Below are positions 24,640 to 38,399 of a stretch of DNA of 64,000 bases, in pieces. Both the position numbers and the translations under genes were made by a program. Every line of letters begins with the position of its first letter. Positions within the stretch are counted from its first letter, which is position 1. Below the pieces are notes generated by a model. The model made no database searches. It was not told the DNA's origin and saw nothing but the letters and a program-made list of their open reading frames with translations. Origin of the DNA: Opisthorchis felineus (lineage: Eukaryota; Platyhelminthes; Trematoda; Opisthorchiida; Opisthorchiidae); the NCBI GenBank assembly GCA_004794785.1, contig SJOL01010112.1, positions 1,088,156-1,152,155 on the forward strand. Reading direction: 5' to 3'.

Positions 24640-25290
24640 AAAGGCTGAGATATGGTGCTGCATTCAAACCTGCTTTAGACACGAGGGAATATAATCAGGT
24701 TTAAATCATGCAGATGCCTGTTGCAAGGCCTTAGTCGGTCAGGAATAGGTGATACATGGATGCGCACCCGTATGCTTTTCTTGTGTACTGTTAGGACATC
24801 AACGTTACTTTATCTAATTCAGGGCTTCCCTCGATAAACCGCCATGGAAATATGGGGGGATGTGCCCACTAAAATTCCCTGAAGTGTTATTTGATAACCC
24901 GTCTGGTAAACATTCAGGTAACAATATTATTCGTAAAATAACAATGCTGCGCGGACGCTGTTTGAAGAAACTATTTCATCTCGGTTCCTCTAGGTTGACA
25001 GCTAGCAGAACCGATGGCTGAGAAATGCAATCCTATTTTGACAATTTTGTTCGAAAGTCGAGCAGCCTTACTTTGGCAAGGACTCATCAGGGAGATTGTA
25101 TTCTTTGTGAATATTCCCCTTGTTGTGTAGTTACGCAGTACACAGTTTCACAGCACGGAACTACTTGGATAATATACGTATTCCTTTTTTGATTTTTCCT
25201 ACAGATGGCCGGGTTCCATCATAATCTAATCAAATTATACGCTATTGCGATTAAGGAATTTTGAACTTTGTGGTTTATGACTCGTTCCTC
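24640..25290 (+). repeat. Diverged repeat family E, copy 1
   Basis: Aligns with 54560-55205. Shared are GCATTCAAACCTG (partner GCGTTCAAGCCTG), GGTCAGGAATAGGTGATACA (partner AGTCCGGAATCGGTGATACA), ACAATGCTGCGCGG/ACAACGCTGCGCAG, GTTTCACAGCA.GGA and TTTTCCTACAGA..GTTCCATCA. In the partner, similarity ends where a gypsy element begins. Confidence 0.7.
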
Positions 25291-28200
25291 CAGCTGACTT
25301 TGGGACACGTTTTGTGCCGGGTTCTATCCATTTGTTTTAAGCAGTCTACACAACATTTCCGTGGGATTTTTTCCAGTCAGAATCTCGTCGGTTGTTTACA
25401 AACATTTTTATTTAACACTGCGAGAGACTGGTTGACTGGTTAGGATGCGAGTTAATGTCTTGCTGGCTTTGCATAGCACGCTAACTGCATTTCGAATGTT
25501 GGTAGTTTGTAAGGTCCAGTTTTCGTTATTAGAGAACCGTGTCGTAACGACAAACGTGTCCTCGTAACAACTGTGATCGTCTATGATATCACTAATTGTG
25601 CGCGTAATGTAGGAATTTGTGTTCCTTAGTTTTTGTTTGCCAATTTATCCAATTTTTGGACTGGTTTACGGCTGTCAGTGGTCCTCCGTTTGCGCTTGAT
25701 CCATCCAAATCGGGCGTAATTTTGCGCTGAGAAGGATTTGCTATGTACCATGCATCAAGATTAGTGGTATATCGAGACTGTCATCGTTGTGTCAGGCTTG
25801 TGAGGTTCTTTTTGGTTTACTTGTAAGCTTTCTGCCAAGGATATCTATCAATCCCCAAGCTCCTGTAAGTCCAACGCAAGGTTAAATTCCTATTCTAAAT
25901 TCTCTCTGATATTCATGAGTTATTCTCATCAAAATGTCTTTGTCACCCTTAGAATATTTTCCATAACCGCAGCTTGGAAAAGCTTTTGTAGTTAAGCCCA
26001 CTGGTTGTTAGATGCGCTAGAAGCTTGCATATCCATGAACAGTTGCCCTACAGCTTTACAAAACTTCGTTGCGATTTCCTACGCCTCCGGTTTATTACAT
26101 CAAACTTGAATAGGTGTCCACCTGGCGAACGATGCAACAAAGTTTTGGCGATTTGGAATTGTGGTTTGGAACGTGCCAAGAAGTCATCCGTATTGCCTAT
26201 AGCTGAACTTATAACTTTTGTGCCCATCCCGCTCACGATATTAAGCCGCTGGCATCTGAGGTCGGTTCGGCATCTTGGTTCGATTCGCATGGGAGCTATT
26301 GGCCGCCATCTACAGAAGAATATGTTTGGTATTAGGAGTTTCAACAGTGCGTACCTCACCAGGAGTCCCTTATTATTGTAGTTTAGTGACCTGAGTCGAG
26401 AGGAATCCAGCATATTCCTTCAGGCTTTCGAGTGTAGGCCAACTGGACCAGTGAAGACACGATGGGATATGGATCAAGATGAAGATGTGGGTCTAGTCAG
26501 GCTCGACAGCCGATCACGAAGTTTTGCTTTTATTTGCCTAGGAGGGACACTAGAGGGGCTTATGTTCTGTTAAAGTTGAGTGTGGTAAGCGGCTAGAAAG
26601 AGCTAGAGCATGTCGGTATACCTCTCACTGCGGGTGCCAATTTGTCAATGTCTGTTTGTTGCCTATGTGTGGTACCTACTCGGTAGAAAGTATAATCAGA
26701 ATAAGCCTCTTGTAGCCTCTCCAAATCAGCCATAAGAGGGTCTTAGTGGGTGCTGCGTGGTATATCTTACATGTTCCATCAGTTTTTCAATAGTAGAACT
26801 TCATGTTTTATTTTTCTCTGCTTCAAACATATCCTGTTGAACTCTGACGTTAAATGTCCTAATATGTAGAAGGCGCGTCTTTTTTCTATTCATAGACCGT
26901 ATCGTGTGCACGAAAATAAGGGTCTTTACCAGTTGGCATCAGAAATGAAAGCTTCTCAGCAACCCCAGTAAGTTTCTCGGTGAAGTATTGTCCCATTGCT
27001 TCCATAGGTGTGACGACACTGGAGGCCTGAAATGACTCCGGACATATATTTTGGCATTTCCGGAAGTCTGAACTGTCCATACGACAGTACAGCTGTACGA
27101 CAACATTGGATCGGCGTTAGTGTGAGACCATGGCCCCAGTTTTATGGACGCTGAATTCTGAAAATGCGGTTTCGACTGGAGCGTAATTCGCTGTATTTTT
27201 CGTTGTACTTTCAAGTAATCCGTTTGCTTTCCTACACCAAAATGACTGTCGCACTCTTGTTTGTGAAATGTAATGTTCCATGTTTAAAAAGAATATACTT
27301 CCATGTTGTACTGTCACTCTAACGCCCCTCTAATTTAAAACAACTATGAGGGGAATGCTCTTCTGTTTTGTGAAGCGCTGCACTGATTACATCTCCTTTC
27401 ATATGAAACTCATACCATAATCTTCAGCGTCCTTGTTTGGGCACAAAACGAGAAAACCTGTGGCGGCACCCTCAGGAACAGTTTGGGATAACAGGTCTGA
27501 GCGCTATTCACACAGATTCGTTGACGTCTGTATAATACAAATCGTTTTCTTTTCGTTTCTAGATCGCAGTTCAGTTGTAAAATTAAGCCTCGCCTTCCAA
27601 GTGGTTTTGTATCTTGTCAGTTGGCCAATGTTTTGATCAGGAAGCTTCTAAAAAAATTCCACAGAATGGTCTTGCTAAATGTTTACAGAATACATTTTTG
27701 TACTCTTTTGCAGATCTGTTTCACAGGACTAAAAGTTTCAACATCTTAACGTTTTGGGACCTCTTATAATAAAGAGTTCTCGGTTTGGAAAACTGATTAT
27801 GAACGGTTTTCTAAGACGGAATTTCCTCAATTTCATTTTAACTTATGTAAACTGGGATAGGTGGAAGAGCTGACGGTAGCTTTTTATAAGGCTATGGGGT
27901 CGCAAAAAGAAGGAAGCACATTATCAGGCAGTTGCTTTGCACATTGTTGGCTCAGCCGAAACGGGTGAATACGGCCCTTTCTGTTAATATGCCGTGCATA
28001 TCGGAACAAGTCACATAAAACCAGCTAAAAATATTTGTAACATAGTTATGCATTTGACGCGCGCTGCTGAACGGTCATAATCTACAATCAACTACAGTGA
28101 TATCACACTGGGTCACTTGCTTTCTGATTTGATTCCACCGGGATGCAATTGCAGTAATTTCTAGAACATGAGAAATGCACACTAAACTCTGAGAACATTT

Positions 28201-29816
28201 AAACCCAAAACATCTATAATATGAATGTCAATATAGAAGCATAAAAAGGAAGCAAATGGACCGAGGTCCTGTAGTATCACAGCATTATTTAAAACAAACA
28301 AAATAAGGTGCTATTTGTCATAAAACGGCCAGAGCTTTGTAGGACCCAGAACTGGGCTGATTTATACACCCAAATGATCCGAAATTATCTGTTTCGTCTC
28401 TTAACTTTGTTTAGCCAGAATCTGGGTTTACACAACAATTATAAATTAAACATTACTCATTGATGCTCCCACAATTATTGAACAGTTCGGAAGACAAACA
28501 AAGAGGGGAATCATTAGGTACCTGGATATATGGGAATTTTGAAACAGATGTTCAGGCGATCGCCGTGATAGTTACGAATGTTGGTTGTTGTTTTCGTCGT
28601 TCATGTTTTAGGTTCAGAATTTTAATGATCAATACTGCAACAGTTCATGAGCCAACCAAGTGAGCTTTCTCCAGAAAGTGTCGCCCCGTTACACTTTAAA
28701 TAGAGAAGAATTTCTCCCCGTTGTTCATGAAATCACTTTGGTCATAATGAGTCGCAAAAAATTAAATGGTTTCGCAGTTCTATTGGTAGTTCAAATTGTG
28801 GTGGCCGCAGATGACCGTAAGTTACTCTATGAATGAAAATTATAAAAATATGATTTATCCATTTGCGAAGTGTGTATACTACCGGTAGAGTAACTAATCG
28901 ACACCCACCACAGCAGTTTGTTTGTATGAGAATCAATGTGAGCATATGTTTTCAAGATATTAAATATATGGTAACAGTTATTGTCCCACCACACCGGTGG
29001 AAATGGAGCTTCAAAATTAATTTTAATATTGATATTTTGTTAATCTGTTTGTCAACTGAAGTCATTGAACAACCAAAGCAAACAGAACCTGTTTTTTTCT
29101 TTGGTAGAAGGTAAAATGTATGGTAACATGTTAGTCACTTGTCTGAGAATTGCAGGACCTTCGGAGACGCCCTTAGAATGATCCAGTTTATTGCATGAAA
29201 CCAGAATATTTAGGGTATTTCTCCCCCTCATGAGGGTATAGCTTAATTGTATGGCTAATGCCGTGTACAACCGCGAGCGAGATGCCGACCTGAATACATT
29301 GGTCACTTGTGCGCACGAATGCTTCGTATCAATTTTATTTTAAAATTCCCAAGTCCAGAATATCTAGGGCTTATGTTGTAACGAAGTGACAAAATAATAA
29401 TATATTTTTGAAACTTACTGAGGTTTAGCACGTTTTCAAATATCACTTGATTCATCAAACGCACGTTATTTTACAGTTTCCCTAGGGCAAACATGCCACT
29501 AAATTCTGAAAAAATAAACGATAATTCACCAAAGCAGTGGCTACTGGAACAGAGGAGGAAAGTGATTTCGTGTGTTCTTGATTTATGGGAGAGTATTTAA
29601 CGCTCCTGGACACCTTTATTAGCCGGTAATTGTAAACTGTATTGTCTTTACTTAGCCTTGATGGATGTTGGCACAATTGTCAGACTATTGGCACCAAAAG
29701 AGTCGATCATGCATAACTGCAACCTCGTCGACAAACCAGTTTGCTTTTCTGTGGTACAAATCAGTGCTAGGTGACATACACTTAGCAGCATATTCCAGCA
29801 CTGTACTGCCAAGTAA
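25291..29816. other. Gene-less stretch with one pair of opposed 120-codon frames
   Basis: At 26025-26413 both strands are open for about 120 codons. The minus-strand reading contains RPIAPMRIEPRC and ARSKPQFQIAKTLLHRSPGG, which looks vaguely familiar from opisthorchiid predicted proteins. A sequence reading TTGGTTCGATTCGCATGGG (26275-26293) is also B-box-like. This could be another short repeat. Frames of this length are expected a few times by chance in the window, so I do not call a gene. Elsewhere in the interval I see nothing. Confidence 0.4.
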
Positions 29817-29844
29817 CCTCATACCCTCATACCCTCATACCCTT
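29817..29844 (+). repeat. Short tandem repeat, 8-base unit
   Basis: CTCATACC is repeated three times in tandem and followed by a partial fourth unit. Confidence 0.9.
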
Positions 29845-30410
29845 AGAATTAGCCGAGTACCTCAATCATTTCGGTAATTTACGGAAAGTGGTGCAACAAG
29901 CTACTCAATTCTGTGAGATATAGAAAATTAGCGAAAGAAATTTCAGGCGAAAATATTATTTAGCAGTCAATAAACCTGTCTGTACGACCCTCGACTTAAC
30001 ATTTTAGGTAGTGAGAAGTTTGCCGAAGATTTTAATTACATATTTGCTGATTGGCTGAATGAACTCGGTTGCTGTCTAAAGATGGGCTTGCCGTTTATGT
30101 TTGCATTCAGACAAGGACATTCTAAGTACGTTGTGTTTGGTTGATCTGCACAAGCAATTTTGTTGTTAAATCCGTCGAATTCATTCAATTTCGTTTATCT
30201 CAACTGACGTCATCTGCACCTAGGACGTATCGTTGAAAAATTGTTTAGAAATTTCCGGAAAGTTTACCTAAGTGCGCCCGTCCACTTTTCAAGTAATCAC
30301 TGACAACTGACCAAAATTTACCCATCCCGCCAGTTTTTTTGTGGGAATTCAAGCTGAATGTCACAATTTCAAATAATTTTGAAAATAGAATTTTGGTTCA
30401 ACTATTCAGC

Positions 30411-30500
30411 ATCATTATCCTGTCCAGCTCGTCCAAATTTGCCGAAATTGATACATGAGGTGTTGTCATCCACTTGCCCTGGCATTCGGTTCAAATCAAC
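30411..30500 (+). repeat. Direct repeat unit 1
   Basis: Aligns with 30728-30805. It has ATCCTGTCCAGC, CCAAATTTGCCGAAATTG, ATACATGAGGT and CGGTTCAAATC. The units are about 315 bases apart and there is no coding signal. Confidence 0.6.
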
Positions 30501-30727
30501 TGGGTGTGCCGTAAAATAACCTAGTCCTCGTTGATGATTGTTTCCCAAACTCAATTTTTGTTCGTTTACCACTAATTATATGTTAGCTCTTCTTATTTCT
30601 CTGCTACATTTTCAGCGGAAGGTAAGTGAAACTACGTTAGTTTTCCTCTACTTAGCTGTGGCACAGTATGCGGGCAAACGCTTTAACAATACTTACGTCG
30701 TAGATGGGCCTTTAGTCTAAGGATCCA

Positions 30728-30805
30728 CGTTTCTTATCTTGTTCAGCCCATTTAAATTTGCCCGAGTTGGTACCTGAGGTACTGGCACACAGTTGAACCG
30801 AAGGA
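30728..30805 (+). repeat. Direct repeat unit 2
   Basis: Partner of 30411-30500. It has ATCTTGTTCAGC, TTAAATTTGCCCGAGTTG, GTACCTGAGGT and CAGTTGAACCG. Sequence between and after the units could not be aligned confidently. Confidence 0.6.
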
Positions 30806-33800
30806 AATGTTTTAAATGTAGCCATGCTAAGTAACTTTCTTCCGGGATCGCACGATCTGTAAGCCGGGTTACGTAGCTGTCACATTGATACCTTTGACCT
30901 GATTACCGTTGCTACGCTCGGCTTACAAAATTGCTGTGGTGTCTTTGAAAATATCCGTTTCAAGAGCATCTAATTTCAAGGGTATATTTCTTGTGGTGGG
31001 GAAAGTGTCACATGCTTGATATAATTTTGCAGATAAAAGCGTGCAGATCCGGTTTAATCTGAACTGTCAAACTTTTCATAAGCAGCGTTGTTTTGGCAAC
31101 TTTTAAAAACCTAAATCTAGAGGAATGGAATGCAAACCATGACATTCCCAAGAAGCCGACTGATGTCTGATAAGCAACCGAAAATAAATGTGAAACAATT
31201 GCTGAATAATAAAATCAAACTGTTGCAAGATACTTGGTTGAGGAAAACAAATGAAAATGTATAAAAACTTATAAAAACCCCAATTTATGTTTTAGAACAA
31301 CTTGACTAATAACTGATGAGAAACTGTAGATACCGCGAATTCTTTCGGCACGTTCCTCATTTGTCGCCTTATCTAGTTCTTGAGCAGTCTAACAAGGGCC
31401 ACATTGTGGCATCTTCTAAGGTATACATAACTGCTTCAGTTCTCTTAAAAAAACAAATATTAATCTATTCTTGAGCTGTTAAGATAAAATCTGTGGGACG
31501 AAATTAGATGAGGTAGTTGGCAACAATTGTAGAGTGGAAAAAGTGAGGTATTCGGCTCCACACATACTGTGCTAAGCTGTGGGTCCATGGGACAGCAACG
31601 ACAGCAACATGTTTAAATTAGGCTTGGCCATATAAGAAAGTCATATTTTGCATATTTCAGGCCTCATACATATTCGTATACGGAAACGTAATACAGTTTC
31701 TTTGACCTGTAGAACACGAGCAACTTCTTAATTTGGGTGAGTTTGGCTCTGTTATCACTGGGAGCCTGTTGTTCGCCATTGAATTGGTAAATATAATATG
31801 AAGATTCTGCTGAGTCGAGTAACATTTTGGATTACAGAGCTACTTTTGAATGTTTAAGCTCTTGTCATATGTTACGCTTAAACTTTAACTAGTAAAGGAA
31901 AATCACGTTTCCTCCTGGTTGTTTTTGTTTTGTAAATTTAGCCGTCATGCTTTGATGAACGAGTTTTATCATCAAAGTTGCGTTAAAATCTGCAGCAGTT
32001 GAACTGTTTGAACAATTTGTAATTTTGAGAAAATCTGACAGGGAACTAGTTTGCCATCCAGGTTTGCGCCTTGAGTTGCGAACAGGATTGCGTGCCAAAA
32101 TAAGCTATTTTGCGTCACTTGAGCTGACAACGGTCCGTAGCCAAAGATAAGTCGTGGACTTCATTGACACCCTTTAAGAAAAGTGCATACAAGACGAGGT
32201 GATTTGACTGACTTGACAGAAAATTATTCATTGGGCACAAGCCCACTTTCACTTGAAGGAAGTGACTGACATCCAGCAGACCTAGAAAAAAGATGGGCTA
32301 CAAGTTATCAAACAAACTGATCAATTGTCTCGATACAGTGCATAGCAGCGCTCTAAGTCTGTTGGGGAATCTTGTCACATACATTGATACTAGCTGCTTA
32401 GCTTCAATAAACATCTAAATTCACTGTGTTTAGAAGGAAGCACTAACCAAGTATTACCAAACTGGAGACAAATAGTAGGCACATGACTGAGCGCAATTGC
32501 TGTGTAACGTTTAATTTTGTCACTGTGGTGGCTTGAAGAGAGAGAGGCGATTTTTTGGCAGACCCAGCAGTGACTTCACCAAAATCAAGGAAATACGAGT
32601 AGCTATAATGTCTTTGAAGGTAATACTCAGGTTAATGTCACGATGAAGGCAAATGTCCGCCACTAAGATAGCCTTACCTAACAGGGAGAAGGAGGTGGAT
32701 GCTTGAGGTCATCGTAAGCTAAGCAACCAAACAATTCGATAACATAAAGCTACAATAATCCATAATTGTATCGGTTATCCAAATAGAAATGTACGCCACC
32801 CGTTCAGGCATCAGCTAAAGTTGTTGCTTTAAAGCACAGCACAACTTGACCTGGCTTTATTGTTGATTCGGTTTTGTTTACTTTTTAAACCTGGGAAGGT
32901 GTGCTCTCTGAAACACAAAAATCAAGGAATCCGAAAAACAGAGAACTTGCATATTGGTTAATTGCACAAAAAACATCAGAATGATAGAATCATTGTAGGT
33001 AGGTAATTTCCGGCAGCAAGGCTAGACGGTATAAAGGAATGACATCCCGCTAAGGGATTTGCGGTGATCCTTAACAGCCGTGCGAGAAAACATTTTTTTC
33101 TGACAGTCATGGACCATAGGGACGAATGATGAATGTCCTCATTACACAAAAGACATTGATTGGTATTATACGTTTTAAGGTCGGTTGCTCAGTGCATTAG
33201 GCATTCTATAAATCTTGGATTGGTTTGGGCGTTTTAAACGAAACTGGCCGAAAGCTGTCGGAAAACCGGCAGTTAGAGTTACGTTTTAGTAAGCCGCACT
33301 ATTGCCAGGCTTCTTGTGGTTTAACAAACGGCCGCAGATGATTGTGAACACAAGAAGTCTTTTAGGCACATATTTGTAACCATTATATGCAAATTTCCTG
33401 GGCGCCCCTGAACCCTCATCTGTTAGTTAATATTGTTAGGTTAACAGCGCCAACTGTTTTGAAATGTGCAGCGGATACTCAGCATGAAAATACTTCAGAG
33501 ATGTCTGGTTGTTCGCGTGTTTAGTTCATAAATCAAAGTAGTTCCGAATTTTTACACTATGTGGTTAGATAGAGCTATTTAGTCTTCAAAATGCTGTTCC
33601 AACAAGCAAGAGGTTATGAGATCACCTTCTGGTATACTTAACGACAACAAACTTGAACAAACCAATTCGGCAGATTACAAAACCGGAGATTATTTTTCAA
33701 CAACCGTATGTCCTCTAATAATAACACAGCCAGGATCTTGTAACAAAGACGCTAGAACCAGAAACGTAATCTAAGTAAAAATACAGCAGTTAGTGATATT

Positions 33801-35675
33801 GCGGGTGTCAGGTTACTATTCATAGCCTAGGTCCTTAGTCGGCAAATACCAGTTTCACTCACCAGGTGGGGCTGAACTTCGGCAAACTAATAGACTTTGT
33901 CGCGAATTTCATCAAATCAGCTTGATGAGGGCAGCAAACCTGAGAGTTCTACTGTAAGACGCATTGCAAAGACAATCACGGTCAAACCTGTGTATTTTCC
34001 GAGTGCAGTACCAGCACACATCAGGATACCATAAACCCGTAAAGTAAAAAAAATTGTGGCGGAACAAAGTTTAGGAAGTTTGTTAGGGAGCCTTAGCTGA
34101 ATAACGGGGATTGATGATAAGATGCGCACATTTCTCGACACATAATGCCTAACAACATGCCTCAAGCTACTTCAAGCTCATATTCGAATTGACTTTTCAT
34201 CAACAGAGGTCGACAATGTGCGTAAGTTTCGTTCTGTTTATTTGTCTATAATGGTTATGACCGAGTTATGGCTGATTGTGTCATTACGCTAGCGACACTG
34301 AGCGGTGAAAGTGATCTGGCAATCTGATATCAGGTATACCAAAATATCTATGCGGAGCCTATTATCCGTGAAGTCGTATTGAAACAAATATTTGTTCAAC
34401 ATAACTGAAGGAGTGCATTTAATATTTGAATGGGGACAGATAATTCAAATATTGGGATGGAACATATTACCAGCTACACATCTTGGGTAATAAACAGGAT
34501 TATCTCGCTTGTGATCATAAGGAACTTCCAAGCGACTGCATTTGATCATCCGTTGGGTATCTGTTCTCTTAGGAATTGATAACCTTTAGTAAGCAGGACT
34601 AAACGATCCCGAAGAGAGCCTTAACACCCGAGCAGATCTTAAATCAGCATGAGCGAAAGTATGAGACATCAGTACTGTGCATGTAAACAAATATAAGTTT
34701 CGGGATTTGTGGAGCTTGTATTATACTAGATAAGACGTAGGTTCTCTAAAGCAGGTCATTACAAAATTGGGAACTAGATATTTCCCACCTTCACGGGGTG
34801 CGAATTATTTAGTTACCTACAATAGCTCCAGTGTGTTTTGTTGGATCGACCTCCCAATTGTTAGCGGCTTCAATCGGTTAGTTAATTCCCACAACAGTTT
34901 TTGACCATCACGCAGATTTCCGTTGAATAATTTTCTAACTTTTAGACAATAATCTTTGGTGTTGTCACCCGGTGAGATAAAACAATAATGTCCTCGTGCG
35001 GCTGATTGGAACTTGTCTGTGCACCAGTCCGGTTAACTGTTGAAACCCTTTTCAAATAGTCTATCCAGCCCAGCAAACAATCTTTGTTACTTAAACGCTC
35101 AACATACTCTATGTTAAGTTGCTCTCAAGTAAAGTTATGGACGACTGCGCCCCATCACTTATGGTGATTTCCTGCAAAATAATCATTTGTACAGTGATAC
35201 TGATAGCCGAGTTGTCGTGTCTCTGCTATGCCAAAAGAATAAGGACACCCTGTAGGGGAAAGTGTGTAAACAAAATTCGTACCGGGGAATATCGGGTTGG
35301 GTGGCAGTAAGCGCTGATGTTATAACTGGGACAGTTAAATTTGCGTTTTCCAAAGTTATAACATTATGTTACAAAGCACTGGCATACTGGAAGGTCCGGG
35401 AGCAGTTTGAACATTCAGACATCATCATTTGTCCTGGTCAAACAAATCACTAGCCATCTTAACCTGCTTGTATAATCTGATGATTTTAAACCCACAAGCA
35501 CTTGCAACTTTGGAGCTAAGGGCAGAAAATAATGCCGGTGCTTTTAGGATAGCTCTCATTTGGACTTTTATTCCTATCAAATGGTGAGAGTCTTTAGGAA
35601 ATTGATCAGTTGTGCTTAATTTGGCCGACCGCCAAAGTGAACACGCAATTTTAAAAAAAATAATGGAATTCATTT

Positions 35676-35692
35676 AAATGGAATTTCCATTT
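35676..35692. repeat. Perfect inverted repeat
   Basis: AAATGGAA and TTCCATTT are separated by one base, directly after a second palindrome CATTTAAATG. Short AT-rich palindromes are common, so no role is inferred. Confidence 0.8.
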
Positions 35693-36426
35693 GAAAATGA
35701 AAAGTGCAACAAAGGCTCCCAATGGTCCACAAAGGAAAGCATTTGATAGGTGTAGTATTTGCCATGGAGAAGCTCTACAGAGGTTTTTGTGCAAGCGCGT
35801 GCATGATATGTAGACAAGAGATATCGGTGCATTGCTAAAATGGTTTTCCCTTTCAGCTACAATAGACGCAAATGGTTTGTTCCACTTCTATTTTGATCGT
35901 GTTATTAATACAATGTTGTGATGAATGGACAATTTTCTGAAATAATTGTAAAAAACATAATAAAGCAGAGACGAAACAGTAGCAAATCGGTTGCACAAAA
36001 CATTTCTCTGGTGAGTAAATCCATGGATGTTCAACAAGATGTTGCCTTATTTAGAAAATTCTCATTAGCAATATATTTGGCCCAACGAAATTTACTTTTA
36101 GGAAACTATCCTGCGATATTAGTTACACGTAAATTAAGGAAATTGGCTATTTAGTGCTGTTCATATGAACAATCGCTGCTCCGTCAGCAAGTGAACATAA
36201 TAAGTAACTTGATTAAAAAATTGTAACTCTCATACTAAAAGCGACAAAATGGCGCTGCTGACCGGGCTGTCGTAGCCAAATGTTGTCGTACCCACCAAGC
36301 TATTTGAGGTCACAATTTTGATTCCTTCATTCGTATAATGCAAACTGCTGAGGAGTTCCCTCATGTGTGAAAAAGCTGCACATTGCGTCTTGGCTTTCAG
36401 CGTAGTGCGACCTCACTCAAATGATG

Positions 36427-36451
36427 AATCCTGAATCAGATATTCAGGATT
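36427..36451. repeat. Perfect 10-bp hairpin
   Basis: AATCCTGAAT and ATTCAGGATT are exact complements around a 5-base loop. No T-run follows and no gene is nearby. Confidence 0.85.
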
Positions 36452-38388
36452 ATTGTGTACTAGCAACAACCAAGGAACATTGGTTTATTTCTTTGAACTT
36501 TGTGTTATTTGATTATTTGAAGAAAAACTTCTCAACGATTAGCATAGGAGGTTGCTGGTTGAACATGTCTCTCTGATGTAATTTGACAACGTTTTGCATA
36601 ATAACTGATGGAGAAAAGCCGATGATGCCCTGTCAGAGTGATGCGAACACCAAGACATCTGTTTTCTTTGCTAGCTATGTAACCACGTTATTACTAGGAC
36701 TGCCTGGATTGCTTCTCAGTGCGACCAACAAAATATATGAACAACTCTTCCTCAGACATAACACTAACGTGTCAAAAAGAATTCAAGTCCTTTCACTATG
36801 AGACCAACTAGCGTGCCCAATTTGACGTGCATAAATGGCTAGAAGCACACCCTTGCACTCGGTGAAACATTTTACAAAAGGCCTGGTCTGGGTGTAATGA
36901 AATCTGCGGTTGGCTTCTCTGTATACGTGCAAAATATTCAAAGACTAGCTAGCAAAATGCAATTGAAGGATTCAGTAAGCAACGAAATATTAGTATATCA
37001 AGAAGTAACTTGTTGAATACCCGCTGCTGCATTGGGTATGCCACCTCTGATTAAATAAATCAGTTAAAACACTGAGGTGTAAATTCAACCCAGGAGATCC
37101 TGCTTCAATCAAAAATTCCTTGAACAAAACCGTCATATTTATTGCAGTCTTATTTCAGTAATCTGGACGAATGGTTTCGCCACTTTATGCCAGGCTAACA
37201 AGGTGTTTGCTTCACTTTGAAACAACGTGTTCGGTTGGCACCTAGTAGCTGGTAAAGGCGAAAGACAGTGAACTACGTTATTAGTCTTCCAAACCAAGCA
37301 GACAACTTGTGGATGATGTAAGCTAGGGAAAACAACTTAACAAAAATGGATTAATGAAGTTGTGTTATCTTTTTATACAGTCTTTGACAAAAACTCCATC
37401 GAAAGTGAGCGTACAAAATAAAAGATGTCCCATGCCACGATGCTTTTGTCTGATTTGGAACCTTTTTTCAAACATTACTAATTATTTCACATTCGAATCT
37501 TGTTTAGAATGGCACAAGGGTGAGCCGTGCTGTTGGATGAACTGTTTAAATACAAAATTCGTTTGTTAACTAAGTATTTTCCATGAACCTGGAGGCGTCA
37601 TCAGATCTATCGTGTGTATTTCGGTTAAACAAACATCAGTGAAACAGCACTCAACATTGTCTGCTCAACAAATGATTCCGTTTATTTGTGTGTCAGTTAT
37701 TGTAGTCATTTGCGAACAACTTGTTACTTGTGTACGCTGAGATAATGTATGGCTTCTATGACCAGATGAGTGATTGCCAGTCACCTGCAGTTGCCTCACT
37801 AACCAATACTTGGAGGTATAAAATACATGAATTTGTAAATGAAGAAGAAGAGGAATCTATAAAAAGTAGTAGAACACGTAAAAACTATCGCGTATTTTCT
37901 TCAGTGTTCACATTGAAAGTAAGATCGTAAAATGTATTTTTTTGTGGCTGCAGATTTTATGGATATCGTTCAGTTAAGTAAGTACGGTTCAATGCAAAAT
38001 AATAGACCTTAGGGGCAATGTTTCGTTTGCCAAATGTAGTTAAAGAATGCCGGGAGAATTCCTGACAAATCTAGAATGGAAAGATTGAAGAATTTGCGAT
38101 TGGGCTTGACTTGGCTTAGTTGCATGATACCTCCGGAAAACGCAACCGCATTGCTATCAACATTTCAATATGAGATTTGCCCTAGGCTGCTTGATACAGA
38201 TAACAGGGTAAATAGAATAACTGGGAAATTGAGGAAAACAAAAAACCCACTTCAGTGCTATCTATTTCGCCAGTGCAATCCAGGTTTCTGGGCACCACTT
38301 GTGCTCCGTAATAACTAAAGTTGCTAATTTAATGTTTAGCGCCAACTTATACAACGGTACATATAATACATAGTGGAACATACTGCGA

Positions 38389-38399
38389 TATATATATAC
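38389..38399. repeat. Short TA dinucleotide run
   Basis: About five TA units. A trivial microsatellite. Confidence 0.8.

Noticed and set aside
25060..25100. CTGATGA on the minus strand inside family E
   Set aside because: No GAAA follows after a paired stem, and the partner copy at about 55015 reads CTGATTC.
26025..26413. Opposed 118- and 121-codon frames
   Set aside because: The length is expected by chance a few times per window, and there is no recognised domain. Possible familiarity of the minus-strand peptide is noted in the feature list only.
31308..31325. CTGATGAGAAAC on the plus strand
   Set aside because: The two hammerhead core halves are joined without a stem II, so no ribozyme can fold.
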